Source of the DNA: Brachynemurus nebulosus
Lineage: Eukaryota; Arthropoda; Insecta; Neuroptera; Myrmeleontidae
Direction: 5' to 3'
DNA: 64,000 bases
Assembly (NCBI GenBank): GCA_035578155.1
Contig: JAPWDM010000008.1
Span: 4,299,347 to 4,363,346, forward strand
Below the pieces are notes generated by a model. It was not told where the DNA came from, did no database searches, and saw nothing but the letters and a program-made list of their open reading frames with translations. This document shows positions 35,781 to 46,591 of the stretch, one piece after another; position 1 is the stretch's first letter; each line of letters starts with the position of its first letter. Both the position numbers and the translations under genes were made by a program.

Positions 35781-36761
35781 CTGAGTAGTCCTTATAATAA
35801 GAATTGGGACACCTCGTGCAGTGTTGCCAACTTTACTAAGTTTTCGGTAGATACCAACTTTTAGTGTCTTACTCATATCTACTACCTTGCAATCAAAATC
35901 TACCAACTTTTCAAATTTTTCAAAAATTTTAGTTCTAAATCTGCAAAAATTATATTAACGCCTTCAATTTGTTTTCATCAATCTATCTTTCTATTTAAAT
36001 AATTTCTTAACGGGGTTCAAAACATTCAAAACCTTGAAGTAAGTAGCCCATAAAATATTTCGCAGCTCAAACTACTTTTACTTAATTATTGTACTGAAGA
36101 TTCGACATTAATTGATACTAATAATACACCATAGAATCTCAAGTAAATTCTCAATTATCACTTCCATAAATTGCATTTAGGTTCAAGTTTTATTTATATG
36201 AATAAAGGAATTAAATATATATAATTAAAAAATATTAAATTAGGATAGAATAGAGTCACAATTGATTCGGTTTTCAATTTTTGATTTTTTTGGGTTTTAT
36301 TATTTTAAGAACTGATTTCAATGATATTGCTTTCACATTGGGTTTTTTATGAAAAGAGGTGAAATAATTATTATCCAATAGAAACATTAAATACCAGTAT
36401 TACATTTTTATTATTCGTACATTCGAATAAGCATAATATGCATATTCAACCCTTTCTAACCCCTGTAGTTTTCCGGAAAAAGAAAATTAAATTTGGCCTG
36501 CTTACAGGGAAAAATTGAAAATGTCGAAATCTAAACCAACGGCGATATTTAGATAAACCTTATCTAGGAATTTCGCGCTCAACATAACTGTTATTCAAAC
36601 CTTTCCAACCCCTGTAGTTTTCCGGTTAAGAGGTTAATTGTTGTAACATGTGCGTTTGGTAGGGGGAGAAATTTTACGTTATTTTTTGTCTATGCTACTA
36701 TCGCTAGTATAGAGATAGCAGTTTTGTTTCTGTATTCTGTGATAGGGACTCAAATTTTCGT

Positions 36762-36840
36762 TGAAATCAGAGTCCTCTGGTTTGTAACGGTGCACGCTCT
36801 GTTACGTTACATTTTTTCTGGCGAATGAACTTGTATGTGG
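36762..36840 (+). promoter_or_regulatory. ZNF-7 shared promoter block
   Basis: Full copy from GAAATCAGAGTCCTCTGG through GTAACGGTGCACGCTC to GGCGAATGAACTTGTATG. The GATAGGGACTC end of the GAGTCCCTAT element lies 12 bp upstream, as before ZNF-5. Confidence 0.7.
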
Positions 36841-36870
36841 TGTTAGTACCTGCAGTTGACGAAATGACAA

Positions 36871-37047
36871 ATGAGAATGACAACGATGACAACAGTTGAA
36901 ATTAAAATGGCGAAAAACGAAGTGGATGAAAACAATTTTGAGTTATCAGCAGAAACTAAAATTTCTGAACTAACTAGATTATCACAAGAAAATAGTTTGA
37001 TGGATAACACAGACCTTGCGGACTTACAAGAGCAAAATATAAAATTG
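36871..37047 (+). CDS. ZNF-7 exon 1: acidic N-terminus
   Basis: The exon encodes MRMTTMTTVEIKMAKNEVDE through LADLQEQNIKL (59 residues from ATG 36871), with a GTGAGT donor at 37048. The conserved leader ATG, at 36864 here, is out of frame and opens a 12-codon upstream frame ending TGA at 36897-36899. ATG 36886 (MTTVEIK) matches the ZNF-6 start best and is an alternative. IKMA replaces IKME. Confidence 0.75.
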
Positions 37048-37344
37048 GTGAGTAGTAGACGTAGATACTAGATTTGAATCATTACGAATGAGGGTCCATA
37101 AGGATGGATTTTAGCCCTAAGAAGTTTTATTTTGTATTAGTTACGTACAAAGTGTGAGCACAGCCAATAAAAAAAATGATTTTAGCAGTTTCGGGACTAA
37201 AATACATGATTCAGTCCTTCATAATAGGGAGTAAATAGGGTGTCACTTTTAATCCCAAGGGACTAATCAATAGTCAGTATCCAGTGTATTGCGTTTTTCT
37301 CTCTAGCAGGCAAACGGTTTCCAAATAAAAAAATAAAAATTTTG

Positions 37345-38046
37345 GGTACAGGTCTACCTACACTGTCAACTTCCCATTGGGTGTCCTTAAAGACTAGAGA
37401 CTACTGTACATAAATAATTCTTTTTCCATTTCGGGCAACTTCTGCCCTGGGCGCCCGATAGAGGCTTTGTCCCTTGCACTATACCGGGGGCTTCGCCTTC
37501 TGTACCTAAGGGTGGGGGCTCCACCCTTATCAAACAAATGATAACATCATTTGTTCTCAAGATATGCAAGACAAAATATATTTCAAAAACAGTTTATTTC
37601 GTTCTTTTTTTTTTTTTTTTTTAATTTTATAATAATATACTGGCGTTTTTAACATCAAGGAAGGTTCTTAGGCCATTATATAATAATGTTATGGTAAAAA
37701 ATCCATATAATCTATGTTATCTTAATATAGTTAATTCCGTTTTTTTACCACAAAAAACAAACCGCTAATCCGAATTTGCTGAAAACTTTATCCGGTCTTC
37801 ATTTTTTGATTACGCATCTAATGAGTCCGATTACGCATCTAATGAGTCCGAAGTTGATATCATCATTTGTTCTCGAGATATGCGAGACGAAAAAAAATCC
37901 ACGAACGTACGAACAAACGCACACAGAGACATCACGCTAAAAACGATGGATTCGGATTCTAGTGACCTTGAAACGTGGAGATATGTCAAAATTAGCGATT
38001 CGTAAAATCGGACCCATTACAATAACTTCCTATGGGAAGTTAAAAG
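37345..38046. mobile_element. Insertion ending in a palindrome, possible Helitron-like end
   Basis: Paralogy to the ZNF-6 intron is interrupted between two copies of TTTTG (37340-37344 and 38047-38051). The insert ends with AACTTCC-TATG-GGAAGTT just before AAAAG. It contains a 22-bp direct repeat near 37811-37854 (GATTACGCATCTAATGAG...) and GC-rich words (GGGGGCTTCGCC). A terminal hairpin is Helitron-like, but CTRR is absent and TTTTG may be a TSD. Confidence 0.5.
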
Positions 38047-38287
38047 TTTTGATATTTTTGGGGTTTCTGGTGCCGTTCTTAGCCTGAATATTATCGGTTC
38101 GTTGTACCAAAAATAAAAAATAAAAATACTGAATCTTTACCGGAAAATTTTATTTTCTTAATATCTTCAATTCTAGTATACGTCCTGCCATGTCAGACTG
38201 GCTGGCTGAATAAAAAATCTCAAATTTAAATTTTCTTAGTATTTAGATGTGTGCATCCTATAGATGCACTTCCGGTTCTGTCGAAAC

Positions 38288-38594
38288 AGAGTCCCTATAA
38301 TAAATAGAATCGTGACATGTGTGCTGAACGCTGATTAGTTCCGACATTTTCTGTCCAAAGTTTGTGTAAAATACATTGGAAATAAACTAAATATTAACAA
38401 AATCATTTTATTTAACGTAGAGAGAATAATTAAATTAAAAATTTTTTATTGTCCATTTATTCATAACTTATTAACAGTGATTATGTACTCAAAAATATTT
38501 ACTCAAACATGTGATAATTAGTTTTGAAGTTTCCCGCTCTGTTTTGGACAGAAAATCGATGTCATGTCTCGACTCTATTTATGATAGGGACTCT
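38288..38594. mobile_element. 307-bp MITE with AGAGTCCCTAT termini
   Basis: Inverted ends of about 32 bp begin AGAGTCCCTATAATAAATAG and have a few mismatches. The family ends match those flanking 19289-20561. No clear TSD. No coding capacity. Confidence 0.7.
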
Positions 38595-39519
38595 ATGTCG
38601 ATTTGTCTTGAAAGAAAGTAGGCACCATAGACAAAGATAAATGTTCTTTGGTCTGTGATGGGTATCCTATAAAACAAGAACAAAAAAAAAACAAAAAAAC
38701 AAAAAAAATTGTCTAAATTGTAATATATGCCAGACGCTAGCATTGAAACTATTGGATTTAAAAACGAACATAAATGGGTGAAAACTATTGTATTCAAAGA
38801 CGTAAGAAAACATATAAAAGGACCTGTAACAACATAATTCACTTAAAGCAGATATTAGTTTCTATAGTGCTAATAGCAGTCAGTGGCGGCAACAAAATCA
38901 AATGTTTATACCTACATGCATATACCATCCTTTACATACTTAATATGTAATAAAGGTTATCTATACTAATCAAGTTTCAAGCCTTTATGTACACATTGAA
39001 TACCGTGAAGTTAGAAAATGTTATTTTCGGATTTTAGGAATTTCAAAATAAATTCTGTCAGTTCGGGGTTAAATCTGTTGACGTAAAAATTGAATTTTTC
39101 GTTCAGAAATTCATTAATAGTCAGACAAGAAAAAAAAAAAATTCGGGCGTTTTTCTTTTAATTCGAGATCCTTTGGGAACCTAAAATTACATAAAATGTT
39201 ACTGCTTAACGTATATCCGCATGTTAAGTATATTGCAAATAATTTTTTAAAAAGTCGCCATTGGTTTTAAATAATAACCAAAATCGACAGGTTTACACAT
39301 ATTTTACAAAATTTTTTTAATATTATGATTGAAACTACATGAAAATACGCTCAATTCCTTAAAATGTGAATTAAAAAAAATCTGTTATGATAAGGAATAT
39401 TGGAAATTTTTCACAAGATTATTTTTTTAACTTTTCAATACCAATTTGGCGGCTTTTGCGTCAATTTTATTTTTAAAACCTAAGGTATGTTAGACAGAAA
39501 AATATTTATTGCCAATATA

Positions 39520-39887
39520 CAGGGCTTTCATTATATATCGAGACCCACGTGACCAAATATAATTTCCGCCATATTTGTCTGTATGGTAATTATTAAAAAA
39601 AAAATACCCTAAATGCGGTATTATTTAAAAATCTGTTATATAACAATACTATTTTATATAATAAGAACTTAATTTAAGATTATTTATGAAATTTATTATA
39701 TCCTTCAACTAAATTTTTAATTTAATATACGAATCACTGAAATATACGAATGATTTCAGTTATTTATTTTTAGTGTTTTCAGCTAGCAACTAACTTCACT
39801 ACAGTGCCACCAACATACAGTAAACAAATTACCAAGCGCCCTAAAAAAATTTGATCACGTGGGTATCGATATATAATGAAAGCCCGG
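39520..39887. mobile_element. 368-bp MITE with ~36-bp inverted ends
   Basis: The ends are C(A/C)GGGCTTTCATTATATAT, inverted, continuing to CCCACGTGACC with two differences. TATA flanks both sides (39516-39519, 39888-39891), while the ZNF-6 intron at about 30299 has the undisturbed CAGTATACATATT. A TA- or TATA-target element. Confidence 0.75.
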
Positions 39888-40663
39888 TATACATATTATT
39901 TATAATGGTTGTCTTTTTTTAAGTCTATGAAATATAAATTACAGATCCTTTCATTTCTAATTGTCTATGATTGTATCTAAAAAGTTAAATCTGGGAAACA
40001 TATTATTTTGATCGATCAAATAGTATGACATAAAAACTAGGTGGTGAAGTTAGTTAAGGTTAGGTTAGATTTTTTTTAAACAATATACTTCGACTTTGAT
40101 ATAAATAATATATACCGGTTCCGCGACAAAATAACCGCGACAAAATAACCGAATGACAAAATAACCAAACCACAAAATAACCTTAAAGTTTATTTACTTA
40201 TTATTTTGTTAAAATATATAAATCTAAATTACAAAGATAAAACTGTAGCAATATCTTGTAAATACTTATGTTTTTGTTCTGCGTTATATTTAATCACAAA
40301 GTATATTGTCAAAACTAACCTAACCTTCGGGCAAAGGGTAACCTTAACTAACCTCACCACCTAGTTTCTATGTCAAAGTCGAAGTATATTGTCAAAACTA
40401 ACTAAACTAACCTAACCTTAACTAACCTCACCACCTATAATCTTAACCTAATTAGTTTTTATATCAAAGTCGAAGTATATTATCAAAACTAACTAAACTA
40501 ACCTAACCTTAACTAACCTCACCACTTAGTTTTTATATCATCTACCTAAAATTTGAAAAAAAGAACTTATAACCTTAACCTAACTAACTTATAATCTTAC
40601 TACGTAGTTTTTATATCATCTACTATTTGATTTTTCAAAATAGTGTTTCCCAAGCTTAGCTTT

Positions 40664-41627
40664 TTAAAATAAAAAGACAATTTTTTACTTTACTAATACC
40701 ACTTTATTTAGAGTTTTAATTGTCTGTGACATGTTTCGGCCCGTATGGCCATTGACGAACAGTTCGTCAGTGGCCATACGGGCCGAAACATGTCACTCTA
40801 AACCAGTGGTTCCCAAAGTGGTCCCTACGGGCCCCCAGGGGTCCCTGGGATCATTCAGGTGGTCCGTGGATATTTAAGAATTATTTGGGGTCCCTGAACA
40901 ACGTCAGGGGGTCCGCGCAAGGTTTAACATAAAATAAAAAGATTGTGACAAATTTTTATTAATATGGAAGTTAAATAACAATGACCAAATTATTAGCGAT
41001 TTTTACGTCCTAAGTATTTTCATCTTGTATCTGAAATACATTTTTTAAAAATTCATTTTGTATCTTGTATTTAGATACATTCTTTTGGTATCTTAGCATT
41101 TTATAAATACTAAGTGAGCACGATAATTGGAACGAAATATCATATCATAAGTTAAGAAGTCCCAGTCCATTGAATGAGCATTATGGGTTATTGTACAGAA
41201 GCTGTTGATTGCTTTTCCGTCTTCCTATTTGGTAAAATTTGTGTTCAGTACTTGTGGGGATTTGCGGTTGCTACTCACAAACACTGAGCCGGACATAAAT
41301 ACACTCATATCATCCCATCAGGTTTATCCGAGTCATTTTGTTTTTATATTTTTCAAAAAAAAAGTTACAATTTCAATAAATATCTACTTCTTCAACAAAA
41401 CATTTTATTTATATTTTATTTTTACACCACCATTTACCATTCAAAACATCAAAATTAAATTTGTGTTTTTTCTAAATTATGCATTTATGTAGTTTTTTAC
41501 ACAGGGTCCGTGAGCAAGTTTTGACTATGAAAAGGGGTCCGTGGGCCAAAAGAATTTGGGAACCACTGCTCTAAACTCTAAATAAAGTGGTATTAGTAAA
41601 GTAAAAAATTGTCTTTTTATTTTAAAA
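40664..41627. mobile_element. Fold-back element split by a hAT insertion
   Basis: The ends TTTTAAAATAAAAAGACAAT are inverted copies. The remaining core at 40730-40795 is a palindrome containing GCCCGTATGGCCATTGACGA and the complementary TCGTCAGTGGCCATACGGGC. The hAT element at 40804-41568 lies inside it. Confidence 0.7.
40804..41568. mobile_element. hAT-type element, 8-bp TSD
   Basis: The ends are CAGTGGTTCCCAAA and TTTGGGAACCACTG, a classic hAT terminus. CTCTAAAC is duplicated exactly at 40796-40803 and 41569-41576. GGTCC(C/G)TG-type words recur near both ends. No intact transposase; the 95-residue reading frame at 41205-41492 has no recognisable domain. Confidence 0.9.
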
Positions 41628-42318
41628 TGGAATACCATAAAGTAACGCTCAAATCTATCAAATATACTTAGCTTTTTAAATACAATAGTTTTCACCCATT
41701 AACGTTCGTTTTTAAATGCAATAGCTTAAATACCAACATCTAAGATTTATTGCAATTTAACCATCTTTTATATATTGGGAGCAAAAAAAATCTTAATCAT
41801 ATCACAGCCGCATGTACCCTAACTCAAAAGAATAATTAACGATGTTTATTTTATTGTTCGGTTATTTTGTCCACAGTTATTTTGTCGTTCGGTTATTTTG
41901 TCGTGGTTATTTTGTCCAAAGTTATTTAGTCGCGGCACCGTATATACCAACTTCCTATTTTTAAAAATGTACAATAGGTATACAGTGTCATTCACTATCA
42001 ATCAACATGTATGACATAATTATATTGAGAATACTGACATAGTAAAATGATTTTTAAAAAAAATATTTCCCAGGTTTGATTTTCCAAATACAATAATTTT
42101 CACCCGTAGTGTTCCGTACCAGCAAAACTGGAACAGAACACTAATGGGATCGCCCAAAAAAAAGGCAGTCTCGTGTTTGATGCACGTAAAATCACAATGC
42201 GAGTAAAAGTGAAATTTCTTTGCGGCGTTTATTTCGTATTAATTTCCAGGTTCTCGTTTCTGTTACATATTGCAAATTTGCCGAAAAATTATTTCTCACG
42301 AACGTTACACAAACAATA

Positions 42319-43806
42319 TGGTACTTGACTGTATTTAAAATTTGTGTCAAATGTTAAATAATTTTATGCATTATCATTACATATCGCGCGTACCCTGTCT
42401 CAACCTCGTATCTGAAAACTCCCAATTTTTAGACACAAAAAAAACATATTTTAAATCCGTTTTTTCATCACTATGAGCTTAAAATTTATGCTAATTACAT
42501 CCTTTGATGTTGGCTACCCATATATATAAATATATATAGATAAGTATATATGTAAATACAATATTTAATATGTTTTTTGTGTGTCCTAAAACATGTAGCT
42601 TTTGATATACGAGGTAGAGGCAGCCAACGCGGGATATGTCCAATTTTAATGATGAAACATAAAAAAAATTTAGAACTATTTAGAAATTTTATTTTGAAAA
42701 TCGCCATTTTTCAACAAATATTCAAATTAGTGAAAACGCACCATCTCTTGAATATGACGTAACATTTTGTAGCTAGATAATAGATATGTCGATTTTGATA
42801 ATTTTCATCGGTGAGGTGAAATTGTGTTTTCTTTTGAATATTTCTATTAGTTTGTATATATAGTAGTAATAATCCGCTAGAATTCTAATAAATACTTGCT
42901 TTTACTTTGACATTTTATAAATATAATCAAAGTTTTGAGGTTATAAATATTGACATTGACGTTTAGTTGCTTCAAACTGTGACGTCACTATAGTGAGGTG
43001 TTTTTCCCGCCTTTTTCTCATTTAAAATTGTAGGGTTATTTTTTTTGATGATTTTTTACCCTAGGGCCACACTAACGGTTAATGCCGTTAATTATCGCGT
43101 TAATCGACATTAAATGCAAGTGTGACCAGAATTTAACGCGTTAATTTATTAACGTCATTAATAATGACGTTAAGCATTAGGCGATAATTCCGGTGGCGGT
43201 CTTTTTAGCACATCAAAGGATTTTAGCGCGTCATTTATGGCGTTAAAATTGGTGGCTACACATGCCTGGACATTCTACGTTGGATGCATACAAATATGTA
43301 CGATATGTATCATATGTACATAATATGTCTATTTATGTATTTCCACATTTCCAGGCAACAAGAACAATCATTTTTATGTTGCATGTTTATGTACTTATGT
43401 AGTACGGTATATCATCGATATCATCATTTAAATAAATAAGAGTTCATACCATTGTTTTAAATTTAAAATAAAAATTATTTAAAATTTTCCTCTTTTTAAA
43501 TTAACAGTATTTACATAAAATTAAGATTTATATTAATTAAAAATAAAAAAAAATCCATTTTTATTTTAGCACGATAATTATCGAGATAATACATTAAATG
43601 CTATAGTGTAGCCGCCCAATTTACGCGTAGTTTAAGTCGTTATATTAGCGCCATAATTATTGCGTTTATAGACATTAGACATTACGTTAGACGTTAACAT
43701 TAGTGTGGCCCTAGCATTACAGAATCTGTCGAAAATAAAAAAGTCACTTAACTGATATGAAAAAACAATGCTTTTAGAATATTTTTGTAACTTCAGTCAA
43801 GTACCC
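42319..43806. mobile_element. TA-target MITE, GGTACTTGACT family, copy 1
   Basis: Terminal words GGTACTTGACT and AGTCAAGTACC abut TA on both sides. The ZNF-6 intron (about 31960) has the empty site. Internally it matches copies at 52783-53594 and 54581-55193 (AAAACGC, TGACGTCA, TCATTTAAAATTG). Another MITE (43074-43711) is inserted in it. Confidence 0.75.
43074..43711. mobile_element. MITE with GGGCCACACTAA ends nested in the previous element
   Basis: Inverted ends GGGCCACACTAACG and GTTAACATTAGTGTGGCCC abut TA (within CTAG) on both sides. The interior is dominated by CGTTAAT/ATTAACG words. The host MITE copy at 54581-55193 lacks it. Confidence 0.8.
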
Positions 43807-44022
43807 TATTATCAAAACCGAATAAAAAATGTTGATGAAAACCTAAAATACATATGTACTCTATAAAATAAAATAAAAATATAAGAATTGAATAGAAACG
43901 ATCAACTTCAAATTTAAATCATGTTTAGGGCCAAAAATCCGTCCTTATGGACTGTCATCCTTTCCAAATAAAAAAAATTATACAAATATTTTAATCAAAA
44001 TACGTAATTTATAATATTTTAG

Positions 44023-45165
44023 GAGTCGAGTGAATTTTTGATGGATGTAAACAGTTTACATACGGAAATCAAAATTGAACAAGACCGAATAGATGAAGTT
44101 CATTCAACAAATTTGAGAAAACGTAAAATTACTGGTGTAGGCAAAAAACTATTTCAATGTGATACATGTAATAAAACATTTAATAATGCAAGTAATTTAA
44201 ACAGACATAAAAGACTTCATAGTGGTAAAAAACCATACAAGTGCAATATATGTACTAAAACATTTAATCAGTTAGGTCATTTAAAATCCCATGAAATAAT
44301 TCACGGTGGTGAAAAACCACACAAATGTAACATATGTACTAAAACATTTACTTGTTCAAGTGATTTAAGAAAACATGAAAGAATTCACAGTGGTAACAAA
44401 CCATATGGATGCAGCGTCTGTACTAAAAGATTTAGTGTTTTAAGCCATTTAAAAAGACATGAAAAAATCCACAGTGGTGAAAAACCATATCAGTGTAGTA
44501 TATGTAATAAAACATTTACTGAATTAAGAAATTTAAATAGACATGAAATAATTCACAGTGGTCAAAAACCATATAAATGTAGCGTCTGTACTAAAAGATT
44601 TAACGATTTAGGTAATTTAAAAACACATCAAAAAATTCACAGTGGTGAAAAACCATATCTTTGTAAAGTATGTGCTAAAACATTTATTCGCTCAAGTGGT
44701 TTAAGAAAACATGAATTAATTCACAGTGGTGAAAAACCGTATGAATGCAGCGTCTGTACTAAAAGATTTAGAATTTCAAGTAAATTAAAAGAACATGAAA
44801 GAATCCACAGTCGTGTAAAACCACATCCGTGTAATCTATGTGATAAAACATTTACTACGCCAGCTCATTTAAGAAGACATAAAAATATTCACACTGGTGA
44901 AAAACCATACATATGTGATATATGTTTTAAAGGTTTTCCAGATTCAAGTAATTTGATAACACATAAAAGAACTCACAGTGGTGAAAGACCATACAAATGT
45001 GATGTGTGTTCTAAAAAATTTGTTAATTCAAGTAATTTAAAAGAACATAAAAAAATACATGAAAAAATTCACAGTGAAGGAAAACCACCATACAAGTGTA
45101 ATATATGTTTTAAAAGATTTTTTTATGAAGGTGTTTTTGAAAAACATGCAAAAACACATTCTTAA
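44023..45165 (+). CDS. ZNF-7 exon 2: 12-finger C2H2 protein
   Basis: The exon runs from the acceptor junction to TAA at 45163-45165 (380 residues; about 439 spliced). It opens ESSEFLMDVNSLHTEIKIEQ, then RKRKITGVGKK, then 12 intact fingers. It is a mosaic. The start, fingers 1, 6 and 7 follow ZNF-6; finger 8 with its odd HSR linker follows ZNF-4; finger 9 (FTTPAHLRRH) follows ZNF-5; the finger 11-12 linker (HKKIHEKIHSEGKP) follows ZNF-5. The stop codon sits in a TTAA where a piggyBac-type element has inserted directly behind it; the duplication keeps the stop intact. The IKIE motif is present. Confidence 0.9.
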   Translation, partial: ESSEFLMDVNSLHTEIKIEQDRIDEVHSTNLRKRKITGVGKKLFQCDTCNKTFNNASNLNRHKRLHSGKKPYKCNICTKTFNQLGHLKSHEIIHGGEKPHKCNICTKTFTCSSDLRKHERIHSGNKPYGCSVCTKRFSVLSHLKRHEKIHSGEKPYQCSICNKTFTELRNLNRHEIIHSGQKPYKCSVCTKRFNDLGNLKTHQKIHSGEKPYLCKVCAKTFIRSSGLRKHELIHSGEKPYECSVCTKRFRISSKLKEHERIHSRVKPHPCNLCDKTFTTPAHLRRHKNIHTGEKPYICDICFKGFPDSSNLITHKRTHSGERPYKCDVCSKKFVNSSNLKEHKKIHEKIHSEGKPPYKCNICFKRFFYEGVFEKHAKTHS

Positions 45166-45967
45166 CTCTTTGCACTCAAGCAAAAAAACAAGTGAGTTGT
45201 AAATAGGCTGGTAAGACATGTAGCACATGACAACGACCGACGTTCTTTTTTTGACGGATTCTTTTGACGTTCTAACCTTGTTTCCCCAAAGTTGAATACT
45301 AAAAGCGCTAAATACTTCCTCAATGCTGTTTTTATTAGTTTTTAAAAAGATAATTCAACGTGATTTTGTATTTTTTTTTTTTATTTCAAATATTATCGAG
45401 TGCCTGTGAGACACTACTACCTATGACAAACTTTTGTTTGCATTTCAACACACGCAGTATTGATATGTTCACTTATCGTTCAGCTAAACTGAAACTTTAA
45501 GCACTCGATCTCCTTGGTATAGTATGATCAAAAACCACATGTAAATTAAAAATCACAAAGTGATTGAAAAAATTATCCGGATCGGCCGGGAATCGAACCC
45601 AGGATATCCTGGTAGCTAGCCAGGCGTGCTAACCTCTACACCAACGATCCTATGCTCGGCAAGCGGCCGAGCCGAATACCCATTCAATCACCTATGTGTA
45701 TTAGTACTCTCTCTCTTTCGAGAAACAGTTGGAATTTTAATTTCAAATATTAAATTTTATTTACAATTTTTCTAATAAATGAATGTGTTTGCAGTTATTA
45801 AATAAAATATTCATGTAATGTGAAGTATGAGCAGTCATTACAGTTCAACATTCAGTGTGTCATGTGGTACATGTCTTATGATCCAACAGGCAAAACACCA
45901 TTAAATATGGTAGAGTTAATTGACAAACCATCTTGTCATGCTGTACATGTCTTATAAGCGCAAAGGG
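45166..45967. mobile_element. piggyBac-type MITE at the ZNF-7 stop codon
   Basis: TTAA flanks both sides (45162-45165, 45968-45971). The ends are CTCTTTGCACT and GCGCAAAGGG, inverted. Further matching words (AAGACATGTA, ATGACAA) lie inside both ends. TTAA target and a short C(C/T)CTTTGC end are piggyBac-like. ZNF-6 has the empty site (CATTCTTAAGAAAG). A tRNA-like module is embedded. Confidence 0.8.
45579..45650 (-). tRNA. tRNA-Ala(AGC)-like module inside a repeat
   Basis: The - strand folds as a 72-nt tRNA: acceptor GGATCG/CGATCC, anticodon stem CCTGG/CCAGG with loop CTAGCTA (anticodon AGC), and T arm with GGGTTCGATTCCC. The seventh acceptor pair is mismatched. It is flanked by ATCGAGTGCCTGTGA-type words that also accompany the tRNA-like modules at 19757 and 46628, so it is probably retroposon-derived. 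Confidence 0.5.
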
Positions 45968-46591
45968 TTAAGAAAGTTGCAATATATTGGCGGTAAAAAA
46001 ACATGAAGGATCAAAACTCAACTTCGTCAACTAATCATATTTTTTCGTCATAGTAGACGGTTCGGTATGAACGCTCGATTTGGGCCACATTTTAGTAGCG
46101 CTTGTCACATGATGGCTAAAAAAATAGAAGCGCGAAAATTCAATTTTGAAATGTCAATTTCATAAATACTCATTAAGTCTCACAAAACCTATGTTGTACT
46201 TGAAGTATTTGTAACCGATATTCCATTAAACGTACGACAAAACCAGGGGCGTGGCTGCCGCCGTATCAGCCGTATCAATGATACGGGGCCCCCGAAACAA
46301 AAATTAGTAAAATGTTATCCACAATGTCACTTAGTCTCGTGCTTCCCGGGAAAAACACACACAATAAAACTGTCATACGAGAGAATTTCAGACCCGGAAT
46401 CATATTTCAAAGTCAGTGTATACTATTGCTGTTTAGATATATTAATTTCTCAAACTAAACAGATTTCAGAGCCTTTGTGACCTGAGTAATATGTTCGAAG
46501 TATTACAACCGGAGAATCTTCTTCAAACGAAGTGATAAAAAACGCTTCCGGAAAACTGTCGGCTAATTACAGTAAAGACATCTCAGTTAAT

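Larger units (their letters stand above)
40117..41940. mobile_element. Element with GGTTATTTTGTC iterated ends, 8-bp TSD
   Basis: The ends are GGTTCCGCGAC and GTCGCGGCACC(G), followed inward by repeated GGTTATTTTGTC units. TATATACC is duplicated at 40109-40116 and 41941-41948, and the ZNF-6 intron at about 30838 holds the empty site. It carries GGTTAG-rich repeats related to the 84-bp array at 18180 and contains two further nested elements. Class unknown; the 8-bp TSD is hAT-compatible. Confidence 0.75.
37048..44022 (+). other. ZNF-7 intron with multiply nested insertions
   Basis: This 7-kb intron grew from a ~4.4-kb ZNF-6-like form by at least six insertions, listed separately (37345, 38288, 39520, 40117 with two nested inside, 42319 with one nested inside). 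Acceptor TTTTAG ends at 44022. No independent gene is seen. Confidence 0.7.

Noticed and set aside
40735..40795. Hammerhead ribozyme of a Penelope-like element
   Set aside because: GGCC-ATAC-GGGCC-GAAAC-ATGTC resembles stem II plus the GAAAC core, but the required CTGANGA core is not in the right place; the palindrome explains the sequence. A covariance-model search would settle it.
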